From an uncultured Mycoplasmatota bacterium (lineage in GTDB: Bacteria; Bacillota_I; Bacilli_A; RF39; UBA660), in assembly GCA_900557185.1 (NCBI GenBank), contig USRP01000008.1:1-32835 (forward strand): 32,835 nt of DNA, read 5' to 3'. The notes under the pieces are model-generated. The model saw nothing but the letters and a program-made list of their open reading frames with translations. It was not told the origin of the DNA and searched no databases. Every line of letters begins with the position of its first letter. Positions within the stretch are counted from its first letter, which is position 1. Made by a program: the position numbers and the translations under genes. Positions 23,390 through 31,196 of this stretch are shown one piece after another.

Positions 23390-24719
23390 GTTTATCACTT
23401 CCTTTCATGAGATTAGAAAATGGTTTTACATAATCGAAATTTAATATAGCAAATATGTCTTCTTTTGTTCTACGATTTAAATAAAATACGGCGTCTTCTA
23501 ATGTTTCAAAAACAACAATTTTTTTCTCATCAATTCCTGCATATTTCATTCTTGTAGCAATATCATAACGATTGATACCTACACATACTATTTTTTCTAA
23601 AGTAGGGTGATTTAGCAATTCAAAATCAATATCATATAACCATGATAGATCATCATATTGATATCTTCTACTAATTTCTTTCCAACCAATGACAATTGTT
23701 TTAGCTTCTTTAAAACGGGTCGTATAAGCAATTGATTGATTGAATGTCGTACTATTTTCATTCTTATTGTTTAATACATGAACGTTACGTTTTCCAACGG
23801 TAAAGAAATTTTCTTTGGAAGCATGTCTAGAAATTTCAGTAAGTTGTTCAGCAATTTGTTTTTCTTTTTTACCTAAACAAGCGAGTAGTGTATAACATGC
23901 TAGCATATTATAAGCGTTATAAAGTAATGTTGGTTTTAAATAAATCTCATATTTTTTATTAATTGTCATTTTCGATTTTTCTAAGTTTAAACTCGTTGCT
24001 TCATATTGTGGAGCTGGTCTTTTGAATTGTTTACAACTACAATAATAATCTCCTAATGCTTCAAATTGATAGTAGTGATATTGTAATTTTTTATGACAGA
24101 CTGGACAGTGAGAAATATTTAAATTCTCATACTTTGAAGTGGTACTAGAATATCTGTTTTTTCCAATTCCATAATAAGTAATCTTACAACTGTGATTTTC
24201 AAATTTTTGTAAATATGGATCATCGGCATTTAATATCAAATGCATATTTTTATCCAGTGCTTTTTCAATCTCTGTAAATACTTTATCAAAGTGTCCTTGT
24301 CTTGGTGGTTGGTCTCTTGTGATATTGGTAACAACAACATATTGGGGATGAATCTTTGGAAATACATATTTGGTATATCTTTCATCTACTTCACATACTA
24401 AATAATCGGCTTTTATTTTTCCACCAATTGTCGCTTCATTTAATAACATCGTTAGAATTCCTGCTTCTAGGTTAGAACCTGATTCATTATGGGCTACTGT
24501 ATAGCCATCTTGTCTTAGAATAGTAGCAATCACTTTGGTAATACTACCTTTTCCACTAGAACCAGTGACAGCAATAATTTTATTTGGAAGTTCTAACTTT
24601 TTTAACATATCTGGATCAAATTTTAAAACAAGTTGTCCAGGGAGGGTACTACCTCTACCTAATCGCTTGCCGATCCAAGCAATGATTTTTCCTAAAATAA
24701 TGAGAATACTACGTTTCAT
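23379..24719 (-). CDS. MurT-like Mur ligase family protein
   Basis: A 446-residue Mur-ligase relative of the MurT type. A hydrophobic N-terminus is followed by a P-loop (VTGSSGKGS, 51-59), NESGSNLEAGILT, EVDERYTKYVFP and VVTNITRDQ. A small zinc-binding insertion carries C205, C208, C227 and C229; the second pair is C-x-C rather than the common C-x2-C. The C-terminal DUF1727-type domain has DDLSWLYDIDFE, which holds the aspartate that joins the GatD triad in S. aureus. The stretch after RDQ (PPRQGHFD) differs from the usual LDRYGE. Normal MurT uses ATP to activate lipid II for amidation. With its GatD-like partner inactive, free ammonia or another nucleophile may be used. It has its own TATAAT and a GGGGGAG ribosome site. 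Confidence 0.85.
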   Translation of the reverse strand: MKRSILIILGKIIAWIGKRLGRGSTLPGQLVLKFDPDMLKKLELPNKIIAVTGSSGKGSITKVIATILRQDGYTVAHNESGSNLEAGILTMLLNEATIGGKIKADYLVCEVDERYTKYVFPKIHPQYVVVTNITRDQPPRQGHFDKVFTEIEKALDKNMHLILNADDPYLQKFENHSCKITYYGIGKNRYSSTTSKYENLNISHCPVCHKKLQYHYYQFEALGDYYCSCKQFKRPAPQYEATSLNLEKSKMTINKKYEIYLKPTLLYNAYNMLACYTLLACLGKKEKQIAEQLTEISRHASKENFFTVGKRNVHVLNNKNENSTTFNQSIAYTTRFKEAKTIVIGWKEISRRYQYDDLSWLYDIDFELLNHPTLEKIVCVGINRYDIATRMKYAGIDEKKIVVFETLEDAVFYLNRRTKEDIFAILNFDYVKPFSNLMKGSDKHGN

Positions 24720-24740
24720 ATACTTCTCCCCCTTGTTCCC

Positions 24741-24746
24741 ATTATA
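24741..24746 (-). promoter_or_regulatory. -10 element of the murT-gatD-like operon
   Basis: TATAAT on the minus strand 21 bases before the start codon. The -35 region is T-rich and poor. Confidence 0.5.
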
Positions 24747-24772
24747 TCAAAATTTCTATGATATAAAAAGAG

Positions 24773-24802
24773 ATACATAAACAAGACTTTAAAACATACA
24801 AT
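24773..24802 (+). promoter_or_regulatory. Sigma-E-like promoter of yqfC-yqfD
   Basis: CATACAAT (24795-24802) matches the -10 consensus of the mother-cell sporulation factor sigma-E (CATAcaaT). An ATACATA element (24773-24779) lies about 15 bases upstream as a possible -35. yqfD is a sporulation gene in Bacillus, which supports the call. Confidence 0.65.
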
Positions 24803-24819
24803 GTGATAGGTGGTACTTT

Positions 24820-25059
24820 ATGGAAATGATTTCAAAAATACGTTCTTATTTATTGGAAACGGAATTTTCTATGCATTGTTATGAAGATCAAATTGATATT
24901 GTCAACTACAAAGAAATTAGTCGGATTAGTGATACTGGGATTGACATATTAAGTAATCAAAATAGAATTGTCATTACAGGGAAAAACTTGACAATTACAA
25001 GACTTTTAGAAGATGAGGTATTGATTAAAGGGAAGTTTGAAAAAATAGAATTTAGGTGA
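24820..25059 (+). CDS. yqfC: Sporulation protein YqfC
   Basis: A 79-residue member of the YabP/YqfC family, recognised from the length, the beta-rich pattern, the central IVNYKEISRISDTGIDIL stretch, and its place next to yqfD. In Bacillus the family belongs to the sporulation programme; the biochemical role is not known. AGGTGG lies six bases before the start. A sigma-E-like -10 element precedes it and no sigma-A promoter is evident, so expression in the mother cell is likely. yqfD starts six bases after its stop, indicating one transcript. Confidence 0.88.
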   Translation: MEMISKIRSYLLETEFSMHCYEDQIDIVNYKEISRISDTGIDILSNQNRIVITGKNLTITRLLEDEVLIKGKFEKIEFR

Positions 25060-25064
25060 TTCTA

Positions 25065-26267
25065 ATGAATTTTAGAAATTTTCTCGAGAAACAAAATCGT
25101 ATTCAATTAAGAGTAGAAGGAAAAAACTTAGAACGTTTTATAAAAAGATTAATTGCTCATAAAATTCCATTATTAAAGATGCGTCAAATAGATCGTAAAA
25201 CATTACTTATTACGATTTATGAAAAAGATTATGAAAAGTTAAAGGAATTGAAGACAATTTATCGTATATCTATTATAGATACTTATGGAGTAAATCGCTT
25301 CAAAAAGAAATGGAAAAAGAATCGTGTATTACTCCTTAGTATCTTTTTGGGACTTGCTGTATTAATTGTTTTATCCAATTTGATTTATCAAGTAGAAATT
25401 GTCTATTTAGATAAAGATGTACGTAACTTTTTAAAAAGAGAATTAGAAAAAGAAGGAATCCACCGTTATCAATGGAAAAAGAGTTATCAAGAGTTGGATC
25501 AAATTAAGAAAAAGATTATTAAGAATAATCAGGATAAAATAGAGTGGATGGAAATAGAAACAGTGGGAACAAAATATGTTGTACGTGTTGAAATGAGAAA
25601 ATTACCGGAAAAGAAAAAAGAAACTCAAATTCGTCATATTGTTGCGAAAAAAGATGCGATTGTAAGAAGAGTAGAAGCATCTCAGGGAGAAATTATTAGA
25701 AAAAATAATGATTATGTCAAAGCTGGAGATATTATAATTAGTGGGGAAATAAAATTAAATGAAGAGGTTAAAAATAAAGTCAGTGCGAAAGGAAAAGTGT
25801 TTGGAGAAGTATGGTATGAAGTAGAAGTAGAAATTCCATATCATTATTACCATGTCAAAAAGACAGGCAGAACAAATACAGTATATACCATTGAATATTT
25901 TAATCATCGTTTTGAATTGTTGAATGCTAAACCATTTCGTCAAAAAGAATGTAAAGTAAATAAGATATGGGAACACTTTGTTTTACCGATTCGTTTTCAA
26001 AAAGAAAAACAGACAGAAGTGATTAAAACAGATAAGATATTAACGAAAAATGAAGCGATACAACAAGCAGTAGAACTAGGAATCGATAAAATGCAAGAAA
26101 AATTAACAAAAAAAGAAAAAATAATTTACGTAAAAACTTTGAAAACAATGCAAAAAAATAGTAAAATGGTTGTAGACATGTTTTTTACTGTTTATGAAGA
26201 TATTACTGCTTATGGAGAAGTGAAAGAAACAGAGGAAGAAAATAATGTAGAAAACGCCCAAGAATAG
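25065..26267 (+). CDS. yqfD: Sporulation protein YqfD
   Basis: A 400-residue YqfD-family protein. The ATG at 25065 has AGGTG six bases upstream; a GTG three codons earlier overlaps that site. The N-terminal cytoplasmic part (about 1-85) carries the RIQLRVEGKNLERFI opening typical of the family. One membrane segment (about 88-108) follows, then an outer domain with KIEWMEIETVGTKYVVRVEMRK, IVAKKDAIVRRVEASQGE and VKAGDIIISGEI, which are family hallmarks with a biotinyl-lipoyl-like look. The C-terminus is very charged. It is known from the mother-cell (sigma-E) programme; mechanism unsettled. The VanZ-like gene follows 13 bases later. Confidence 0.92.
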   Translation: MNFRNFLEKQNRIQLRVEGKNLERFIKRLIAHKIPLLKMRQIDRKTLLITIYEKDYEKLKELKTIYRISIIDTYGVNRFKKKWKKNRVLLLSIFLGLAVLIVLSNLIYQVEIVYLDKDVRNFLKRELEKEGIHRYQWKKSYQELDQIKKKIIKNNQDKIEWMEIETVGTKYVVRVEMRKLPEKKKETQIRHIVAKKDAIVRRVEASQGEIIRKNNDYVKAGDIIISGEIKLNEEVKNKVSAKGKVFGEVWYEVEVEIPYHYYHVKKTGRTNTVYTIEYFNHRFELLNAKPFRQKECKVNKIWEHFVLPIRFQKEKQTEVIKTDKILTKNEAIQQAVELGIDKMQEKLTKKEKIIYVKTLKTMQKNSKMVVDMFFTVYEDITAYGEVKETEEENNVENAQE

Positions 26268-26280
26268 GAAGTGAGCGTAT

Positions 26281-26898
26281 ATGTTACAAGAAACTGTACT
26301 CAATATATTTGAAAATAGTTGGCCAATGATATTTATTTTTTCCATGATTATTATTTCGATGAGAATTACTTATGTTGTAAAGTATGATAAACATATCGTA
26401 TTTTATAAAGATATTTTGGCGCTTATGTTTATTATTTATATTTTATGTTTGTTCCATGTTGTAACGTTTCAAGACGTGACATGGTCAACTTCCAATTTTA
26501 TTCCCTTTAAAGAGATGCTTCGCTATCGTTTTGCGTCTTCCTTATTTATTCGTAACGTACTTGGTAATATGTTAATGTTTATTCCATTTGGTTTCTTTGT
26601 TTCATACTTTTTGAAACTCAAAAAACCATATTCTATTTTATTACTAAGTTTATTAATTTCTAGTACGATTGAAACAACACAATTACTAATTGGTCGTGTA
26701 TTTGATGTCGATGATATTTTATTAAATGTAGTTGGTGGAGTAATTGGATTTGCTATCTGGTGGATTCTTTCTAAAATCAAGAGTCATCTCCCGTCATTCT
26801 TGAAAAAAGATATATTTTATAATATAATAATATCGCTCATATTGATATTTATGTTGTGGCAATTATATCAAATTATTAATTTAGGGGGAGCTGTATGA
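26281..26898 (+). CDS. VanZ family membrane protein
   Basis: A 205-residue membrane protein with the VanZ signature: NFIPFKEML, GNMLMFIPFGFFVSYF, SSTIETTQLLIGRVFDVDDILLNVVGGVIGF. About five membrane segments. VanZ itself gives low-level teicoplanin resistance in enterococci; most chromosomal relatives have unknown roles in the envelope. AGGAAGTGAG lies just before the start. Its TGA stop overlaps the ybeY start (ATGA). In Bacillus this position between yqfD and ybeY is held by phoH and a pgpH-type phosphodiesterase gene; here neither is present and the VanZ-like gene stands in the gap. Confidence 0.9.
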   Translation: MLQETVLNIFENSWPMIFIFSMIIISMRITYVVKYDKHIVFYKDILALMFIIYILCLFHVVTFQDVTWSTSNFIPFKEMLRYRFASSLFIRNVLGNMLMFIPFGFFVSYFLKLKKPYSILLLSLLISSTIETTQLLIGRVFDVDDILLNVVGGVIGFAIWWILSKIKSHLPSFLKKDIFYNIIISLILIFMLWQLYQIINLGGAV

Positions 26899-27344
26899 AC
26901 GAAGTAGAAGTGGTCAATCTGACGAATTGTGATTGGGAAGAATTCAAAGAGTTTGAAAAATATATTCAGTTTGTACTATCATATGAGAATTTAGAGCATG
27001 TTTTATTTAATGTTATTTTAGTAGATGATCCATATATCCATAAAATTAATTTAGAATATCGTGGTATAGATCGTCCAACGGATGTGATTACATTTGCTTT
27101 AGAAGATGAAAAAGAAGTACAAGCCCAAGATATACGTGTACTAGGTGATATATATATTTCTGTTGATCGTGTGGTTGCTCAAGCAAAAGAATATGGCCAT
27201 TCTCGTAAAAGAGAGTTATTCTTTTTAGTAACACATGGAATATATCACTTATTAGGATATGACCATATGACAAAAGAAGAAGAAAAAGTTATGTTTGAAA
27301 AGCAAGAGAAGGTGTTAGATGCATATGGAATCACAAGAAAATAA
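26895..27344 (+). CDS. ybeY: Endoribonuclease YbeY (rRNA maturation)
   Basis: Metal-dependent RNase involved in 16S rRNA 3'-end maturation and ribosome quality control. The 149-residue product is standard in length. The zinc motif HGIYHLLGYDH (H-x3-H-x5-H) is intact near the C-terminus, and the central RGIDRPTDVITFALED and VLGDIYISVD blocks are family hallmarks. It overlaps the VanZ-like gene by four bases and the first dgkA copy by 26 bases, so it is deep inside the operon. No anomaly. Confidence 0.96.
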   Translation: MNEVEVVNLTNCDWEEFKEFEKYIQFVLSYENLEHVLFNVILVDDPYIHKINLEYRGIDRPTDVITFALEDEKEVQAQDIRVLGDIYISVDRVVAQAKEYGHSRKRELFFLVTHGIYHLLGYDHMTKEEEKVMFEKQEKVLDAYGITRK

Positions 27345-27729
27345 AAGACATAAAGTAAGTTTAAAAGGTTATATCAAAGGTTTATCTTATGCCAAAGATG
27401 GATTAAAGTCAGCTTATAAAAATGAACAAAGTATGACACTTCACTTTTTTACAACCATTATGATTGTGGGACTATGTATCATTTTAAAAGCAACACCAAT
27501 TGAGTGGGCAGTCTCTATCTTGTTATTGGGTTTAATTGCAGGAATGGAACTCATTAATACAGCACTAGAAGCAGTGATTGACTTAATTTGTCCAAAAATT
27601 CATCCCCTTGCTAAAGTGGGAAAAGATACTGCGTCAGGAGCCGTTGGACTATTATCTTGTTTAGCATTCGTATTTTGGGTACTTTTATTTGGACCGAGAT
27701 TAGTAATGCTTGTAACAAGTTTGTTTTAG
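27319..27729 (+). CDS. dgkA: Diacylglycerol/undecaprenol kinase (copy 1)
   Basis: Small integral-membrane lipid kinase. The 136-residue product has a basic N-terminus, three membrane segments and the active-site block GMELINTALEAVIDLI (with the conserved E, N and E) followed by HPLAKVGKDTASGAV. In Gram-positive bacteria DgkA mostly phosphorylates undecaprenol for lipid-carrier recycling, while some copies take diacylglycerol. Two ATG codons six bases apart (27319 and 27325) are both possible; AAGGTG fits the first slightly better. It overlaps ybeY and is followed 12 bases later by a second, similar copy. Motifs are complete, so it is probably active. Confidence 0.93.
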   Translation: MHMESQENKRHKVSLKGYIKGLSYAKDGLKSAYKNEQSMTLHFFTTIMIVGLCIILKATPIEWAVSILLLGLIAGMELINTALEAVIDLICPKIHPLAKVGKDTASGAVGLLSCLAFVFWVLLFGPRLVMLVTSLF

Positions 27730-27741
27730 GTGGTGAAAGAT

Positions 27742-28137
27742 ATGAATGAAGAAAAAAGAAAAGAACAGAAAAAAAGAGGAATTAAGAGATTTATTAATAG
27801 TTTCCATTATTCATGGGATGGAATTAAATATGCATTTAAATATGAACAAAGTATGTTTATCCATGTATTAGTAACATTATTGGTTGTTATTTGTGGAATT
27901 GTATTAAAATTAGACTTTCAAGAATGGTTACTCTGTATTGTTTTAATTGGACTAGTTATCGCAACAGAATTAATTAATACCGCAATCGAAGCAGTGGTTG
28001 ATCTTGCATGCCCAGAGATTCATCCACTTGCCAAAACAGCAAAAGATACGGCAGCAGCAGCTGTATTGGTATTCGCAATTACTGCCTTTTTATGTGGACT
28101 ATTCTTATTTGTACCAAAAATTATCGCATTGTTTTAG
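27742..28137 (+). CDS. dgkA: Diacylglycerol/undecaprenol kinase (copy 2)
   Basis: Tandem paralogue of the gene before it, 131 residues from the ATG at 27742, which has AGGTGGTG upstream. It has the same three-helix layout and the catalytic block ATELINTAIEAVVDLACPEIHPLAKTAKDTAAAAV. The two copies share the FHYSWDGIKYAFKYEQSM-type N-terminal motif but differ clearly in the membrane helices, so the duplication is not recent. Both keep the active-site glutamates. The pair may divide work between undecaprenol and diacylglycerol; that is inference. cdd starts seven bases after its stop. Confidence 0.92.
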   Translation: MNEEKRKEQKKRGIKRFINSFHYSWDGIKYAFKYEQSMFIHVLVTLLVVICGIVLKLDFQEWLLCIVLIGLVIATELINTAIEAVVDLACPEIHPLAKTAKDTAAAAVLVFAITAFLCGLFLFVPKIIALF

Positions 28138-28144
28138 GTAAAAG

Positions 28145-28528
28145 ATGAGAGAAAAATTAACAGAATTATTAAAGAATAGTTATAGTCCATATTCAAAATT
28201 TCCAGTTGCTGCCATTGTTGTAATGAAAGATGGTCGTGAATTTTCAGGTGTCAATGTCGAAAATGCTTCTTATGGGGCAACCATTTGTGCAGAAAGAAGT
28301 GCCATTGTAAGTGCTATTAGTCATGGTTATAAAAAAGGTGATTTTAAAGAATTATATATCATGGTAAATACAGAAAAAGTAAGTACTTGTTGCTTTTTAT
28401 GTCGTCAAGTAATGACTGAGTTATTTGACAAAGATGTAAAAATTACATGTATGAGTCAAACCGAAGAGAAAGTATTTACTGTAAATGATTTCTGTCCATA
28501 TCCATTTGATGAAGGAGATTTAAAATGA
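28145..28528 (+). CDS. cdd: Cytidine deaminase
   Basis: Zinc enzyme converting cytidine and deoxycytidine to the uridines for pyrimidine salvage. The 127-residue product is typical of the small tetrameric form. YSPYSKFPVAA opens it, NVENASYGATICAERSA contains the catalytic CAE, and the second zinc motif is CCFLCRQV, where most family members have PCGxCRQ. The proline is replaced by cysteine, but both zinc cysteines remain, so activity is likely. Its stop overlaps the era start by four bases. The cdd-era order is as in Bacillus. Confidence 0.93.
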   Translation: MREKLTELLKNSYSPYSKFPVAAIVVMKDGREFSGVNVENASYGATICAERSAIVSAISHGYKKGDFKELYIMVNTEKVSTCCFLCRQVMTELFDKDVKITCMSQTEEKVFTVNDFCPYPFDEGDLK

Positions 28529-29409
28529 AAAGTGGTTTTGTAAGCTTAGTAGGAAGACCAAATGTTGGCAAATCTACTTTAATGAATCACTTATTAGAAC
28601 GTCATATTGCAATTACATCAAATAAACCTCAAACAACGAGAAATATGATTCAGGGTATTTATAATGACGATGAAGCACAAATTGTATTTGTAGATACACC
28701 AGGAATCCATAAACCAACTCATAAATTGGGAAGCTATTTAAATAAAGAAGCATATTATAGTATGGATGACGTTGATATCTTATTATTTTTAGTAGATGCT
28801 TCTATGCCATTAGGGCCTGGAGATAAATATATTATTGAAAGATTAAAACAAACAGATAAACCTGTCTTTTTGATTTTAAATAAGATTGATAAATTAACAA
28901 AAGAACAAATTATGAATAAGATACAAGAATATATGGATTTATATCCATTTCAAGAAATTATTCCTGTATCTGCTTTAAAAGATGATAACTTAGATACACT
29001 TTTAAAAGTGATTAAATCTTATTTAAAAGAGGGTATGTGTTATTATGGAAAAGAAGATGTTACAAATCAATCAACTGAATTTGTATTAGCTGAAATGATT
29101 CGTGAAAAAGTATTTCGTTTAACAGAAGAAGAAATACCACATTCAGTTGCTTGTATTATCGAATCAGTTGAAAAAAAGAAAAACTCTGTTACAATTTATG
29201 CGAATATTATTACCGATAGAGATTCTGTCAAACGTATTATTGTAGGAGCCAATGGTCAGATGATTAAAAAGATTGGTACTTATGCACGTGAAGACATGGA
29301 AGAGATGTTAGGGAAAAAGGTATATTTAAATTTATTTGTCAAAGTTATTAAAAATTGGCGTGATAAAGAAAAATATTTAAAGGAGTTTGGATATCAAGAT
29401 TTTGATTAA
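28525..29409 (+). CDS. era: GTPase Era
   Basis: Essential GTPase that binds the 3' end of 16S rRNA and helps assemble the 30S subunit. The 294-residue product has the full set of GTPase motifs: GRPNVGKST (10-18), switch region with the QTTRN stretch, DTPG, and NKID, followed by SALKDDN. The C-terminal KH domain includes VGANGQMIKKIGTYAREDMEEML and ends normally near the KNWRDKE helix. Translationally coupled to cdd through ATGA. ybeY and era are both in this operon, consistent with a joint role in rRNA maturation. Confidence 0.97.
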   Translation: MKSGFVSLVGRPNVGKSTLMNHLLERHIAITSNKPQTTRNMIQGIYNDDEAQIVFVDTPGIHKPTHKLGSYLNKEAYYSMDDVDILLFLVDASMPLGPGDKYIIERLKQTDKPVFLILNKIDKLTKEQIMNKIQEYMDLYPFQEIIPVSALKDDNLDTLLKVIKSYLKEGMCYYGKEDVTNQSTEFVLAEMIREKVFRLTEEEIPHSVACIIESVEKKKNSVTIYANIITDRDSVKRIIVGANGQMIKKIGTYAREDMEEMLGKKVYLNLFVKVIKNWRDKEKYLKEFGYQDFD

Positions 29410-29458
29410 TATTGTATAAAGTATTCTAAAAAGTAACACAATATCAATAGGTGATATT

Positions 29459-29563
29459 ATGAAGGAGTTACTATGGGATTTATTTAAAAATACAGGAAAA
29501 ATAGAATACTATATGCGATATAAAAAAATACTTGAAGAAGAAACAAATGATAGAAGCCGTTGA
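29459..29563 (+). CDS. yqzL: YqzL-like small protein (34 residues)
   Basis: A tiny gene between era and recO, the place yqzL has in Bacillus. The ATG at 29459 has AGGTG five bases upstream. The product begins MKELLWDLFKNTGKIEYYM, matching the family pattern of W-x-L/Y-F-x-x-T-G-x-I/D-x-Y. The last 17 bases overlap the recO start in another frame, so the two are likely translationally coupled. Function unknown. Position, motif and ribosome site all agree, so I am fairly sure it is real. Confidence 0.75.
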   Translation: MKELLWDLFKNTGKIEYYMRYKKILEEETNDRSR

Positions 29564-30284
29564 AGGAATTGTTGTTAGTACCATTCCCTATAAAGAATCT
29601 AGTAAGATATTAAATGTATTTACAAAAGAACATGGATTAATTGGGATGATGGCCAAAGGGGCTAGTAGAATGAAAAGTGAACTGCGTAGTGTAACAGATA
29701 AACTAACTTATGGAACATTTCATATCTATTATAAAGAAGGAAAATTATCAAACTTAATGAGTGTTGATATTATTGATCCTTTAAAGCATATTAAAACGGA
29801 TTTAGAAAAGATTAGTTATGCGAGTTATTTATTAGAACTAACAGAACAATTAGTAAAACAAAATAATTCAGATAAAATATATCCCTTATTTGTAAGTGGA
29901 ATTAAGAAAATAGAAGAGGGCTTTGACCCATTGGTAATTACCAATATATTAGAATTAAAATATCTAGAATATTTAGGAGTTATGCCAGTCATCGATAGAT
30001 GTGCAGTATGTGGTAGAACGGATTCTATCGCAACATTATCTAGTTATTTAGGAGGTTATGTTTGTAATTATTGCCGCAAACAAGAACCATTAGTAGATGA
30101 AAAGATTATTAAATTAATACGGATGTATTATTATGTAGATATTTCTAAAATAGAAAAATTAGAACTATCAGAAAAAGTAAAAAAAGGTGTGAATCAATTC
30201 TTAAATGATTACTATGATCGTTATACTGGTTTATATTTAAAAAGTAGAGGATTTTTAAAAGATTTAAATGAATTAGAAAGATAA
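29547..30284 (+). CDS. recO: DNA repair protein RecO
   Basis: Recombination mediator of the RecFOR pathway that helps load RecA on SSB-coated DNA. The product is 245 residues from the ATG at 29547; a TTG 15 bases earlier would add residues not usual for the family. The N-terminal OB fold opens with EGIVVSTIPYKESSKILNVFT, followed by GLIGMMAKGASR. A zinc motif CAVCGR and CNYC lies in the second half. It overlaps yqzL and probably relies on it for translation, as only a weak purine-rich site precedes it. A terminator with a TTCG loop follows directly. Confidence 0.95.
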   Translation: MIEAVEGIVVSTIPYKESSKILNVFTKEHGLIGMMAKGASRMKSELRSVTDKLTYGTFHIYYKEGKLSNLMSVDIIDPLKHIKTDLEKISYASYLLELTEQLVKQNNSDKIYPLFVSGIKKIEEGFDPLVITNILELKYLEYLGVMPVIDRCAVCGRTDSIATLSSYLGGYVCNYCRKQEPLVDEKIIKLIRMYYYVDISKIEKLELSEKVKKGVNQFLNDYYDRYTGLYLKSRGFLKDLNELER

Positions 30285-30310
30285 TATCAACTTCGGTTGA
30301 TATTATTTTC
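30281..30310 (+). terminator. Terminator of the yqfC-recO gene run
   Basis: Perfect 11-bp stem (30281-30291 with 30296-30306), TTCG loop, then TTTT. Confidence 0.85.
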
Positions 30311-30323
30311 ATATTCAATATGA

Positions 30324-30353
30324 TTGACGAATAAAATAAGAACGTGATACAAT
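30324..30353 (+). promoter_or_regulatory. Promoter of the unknown gene at 30405
   Basis: TTGACG (30324-30329), 18-base spacer, TACAAT (30348-30353) with TGA in front (extended -10). Confidence 0.75.
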
Positions 30354-30404
30354 GCTTGTGCAGGAAGTTGTTTGATGTATGTTTTAATTTGATTGGAGGA
30401 ATAT

Positions 30405-30971
30405 ATGTCAAACGGAAATATTGAGCAGTTTTTAGAAGTATTTGTTAGTTATACAGCATTATCACCAAATAGTCTTAAGGTAGTAGAAGAAGAACAAGAT
30501 GGAACAAGGGTGAGAAAAGCATTGGTGAAAATACCTGTATCGGGATTAGATTATCATGATACGATAGTTAGTATGTTAGAAAATGAGAAATATCAAGATA
30601 TGAGATCTTATTTTCAATTATCACATATCGCTGAATCAAAAGAACTATTTGAACAAGAAATGCATAAGATAACAAAGAATCAACAAGTTCATATTACAAC
30701 AGATCGTAAACATAGTAATTTGTTCTTACAGTTTCCTGTAGAAACAGCAAACAATATTATTAATCAATTTCAAACAGATATAAAAAATACATATACTACA
30801 TTAGAACCAACTGAAAGAAATCTTTTCGCAACTAAATTAGATTTAAAAATGAAACGATTTGTAGAACATTTTATGATTCAAAATTATTTAGATCGTATTT
30901 ATGAACAAGATAGAACCAATGTGAAAGTAAAAAAATATAACTATCCACAGAATAGGTTGACAAACCAATAA
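30405..30971 (+). CDS. Unknown soluble protein between recO and glyQS
   Basis: Not recognised. The ATG at 30405 has a GGAGG site five bases upstream; an earlier TTG in that site is rejected. The 188-residue product has no signal peptide or membrane segment. It is charged, mostly helical in its second half, with a beta-rich patch around KALVKIPVSGLDY and QVHITTDRKHSNLFLQFP, and ends with a basic tail (VKVKKYNYPQNRL). No motif suggests an activity. It has its own promoter; its last codons contain the -35 box of the glyQS leader promoter. It is an extra gene compared with the Bacillus recO-gly order. Confidence 0.72.
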   Translation: MSNGNIEQFLEVFVSYTALSPNSLKVVEEEQDGTRVRKALVKIPVSGLDYHDTIVSMLENEKYQDMRSYFQLSHIAESKELFEQEMHKITKNQQVHITTDRKHSNLFLQFPVETANNIINQFQTDIKNTYTTLEPTERNLFATKLDLKMKRFVEHFMIQNYLDRIYEQDRTNVKVKKYNYPQNRLTNQ

Positions 30972-30985
30972 AAATTGATTAATAT
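30957..30985 (+). promoter_or_regulatory. Sigma-A promoter of the glyQS T-box
   Basis: Consensus TTGACA (30957-30962), 17-base spacer, TAATAT (30980-30985). The -35 lies inside the end of the preceding gene. Confidence 0.85.
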
Positions 30986-30991
30986 GTAAGT

Positions 30992-31180
30992 ATCAACGTG
31001 ATGACGAAGAGGTATTTATGAAAATATCTGAAGTAGTGAATTAGGAATAGTGAGAACCTAGTAGATAGTCATAAATATGGAGCTTCTGAGCGATATAGAA
31101 GAAAGCTGATTCTCTAAAGAGAATAAGTAAGGTGGAACCGCGGGTATACTCGTCCTTACATATCTCTTTAGAGTTTTTTT
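30992..31180 (+). promoter_or_regulatory. T-box leader RNA (glycine) of glyQS
   Basis: TATTTATGA pairs with TCATAAATA in stem I, and GAAG with CTTC below it. The loop between these helices on the 3' side holds GGA (31079-31081), a glycine codon. The core AAGGTGGAACCGCGGG (31129-31144) is a textbook T-box. CTCTAAAGAG (31112-31121) and CTCTTTAGAG (31164-31173) with seven T form the terminator. Confidence 0.95.
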
Positions 31181-31196
31181 ATTTAGGAGGTTATTT

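Noticed and set aside
30992..31180. Glycine-binding riboswitch before glyQS
   Set aside because: The AAGGTGGAACCGCGG core and codon-bearing stem I identify a T-box instead.
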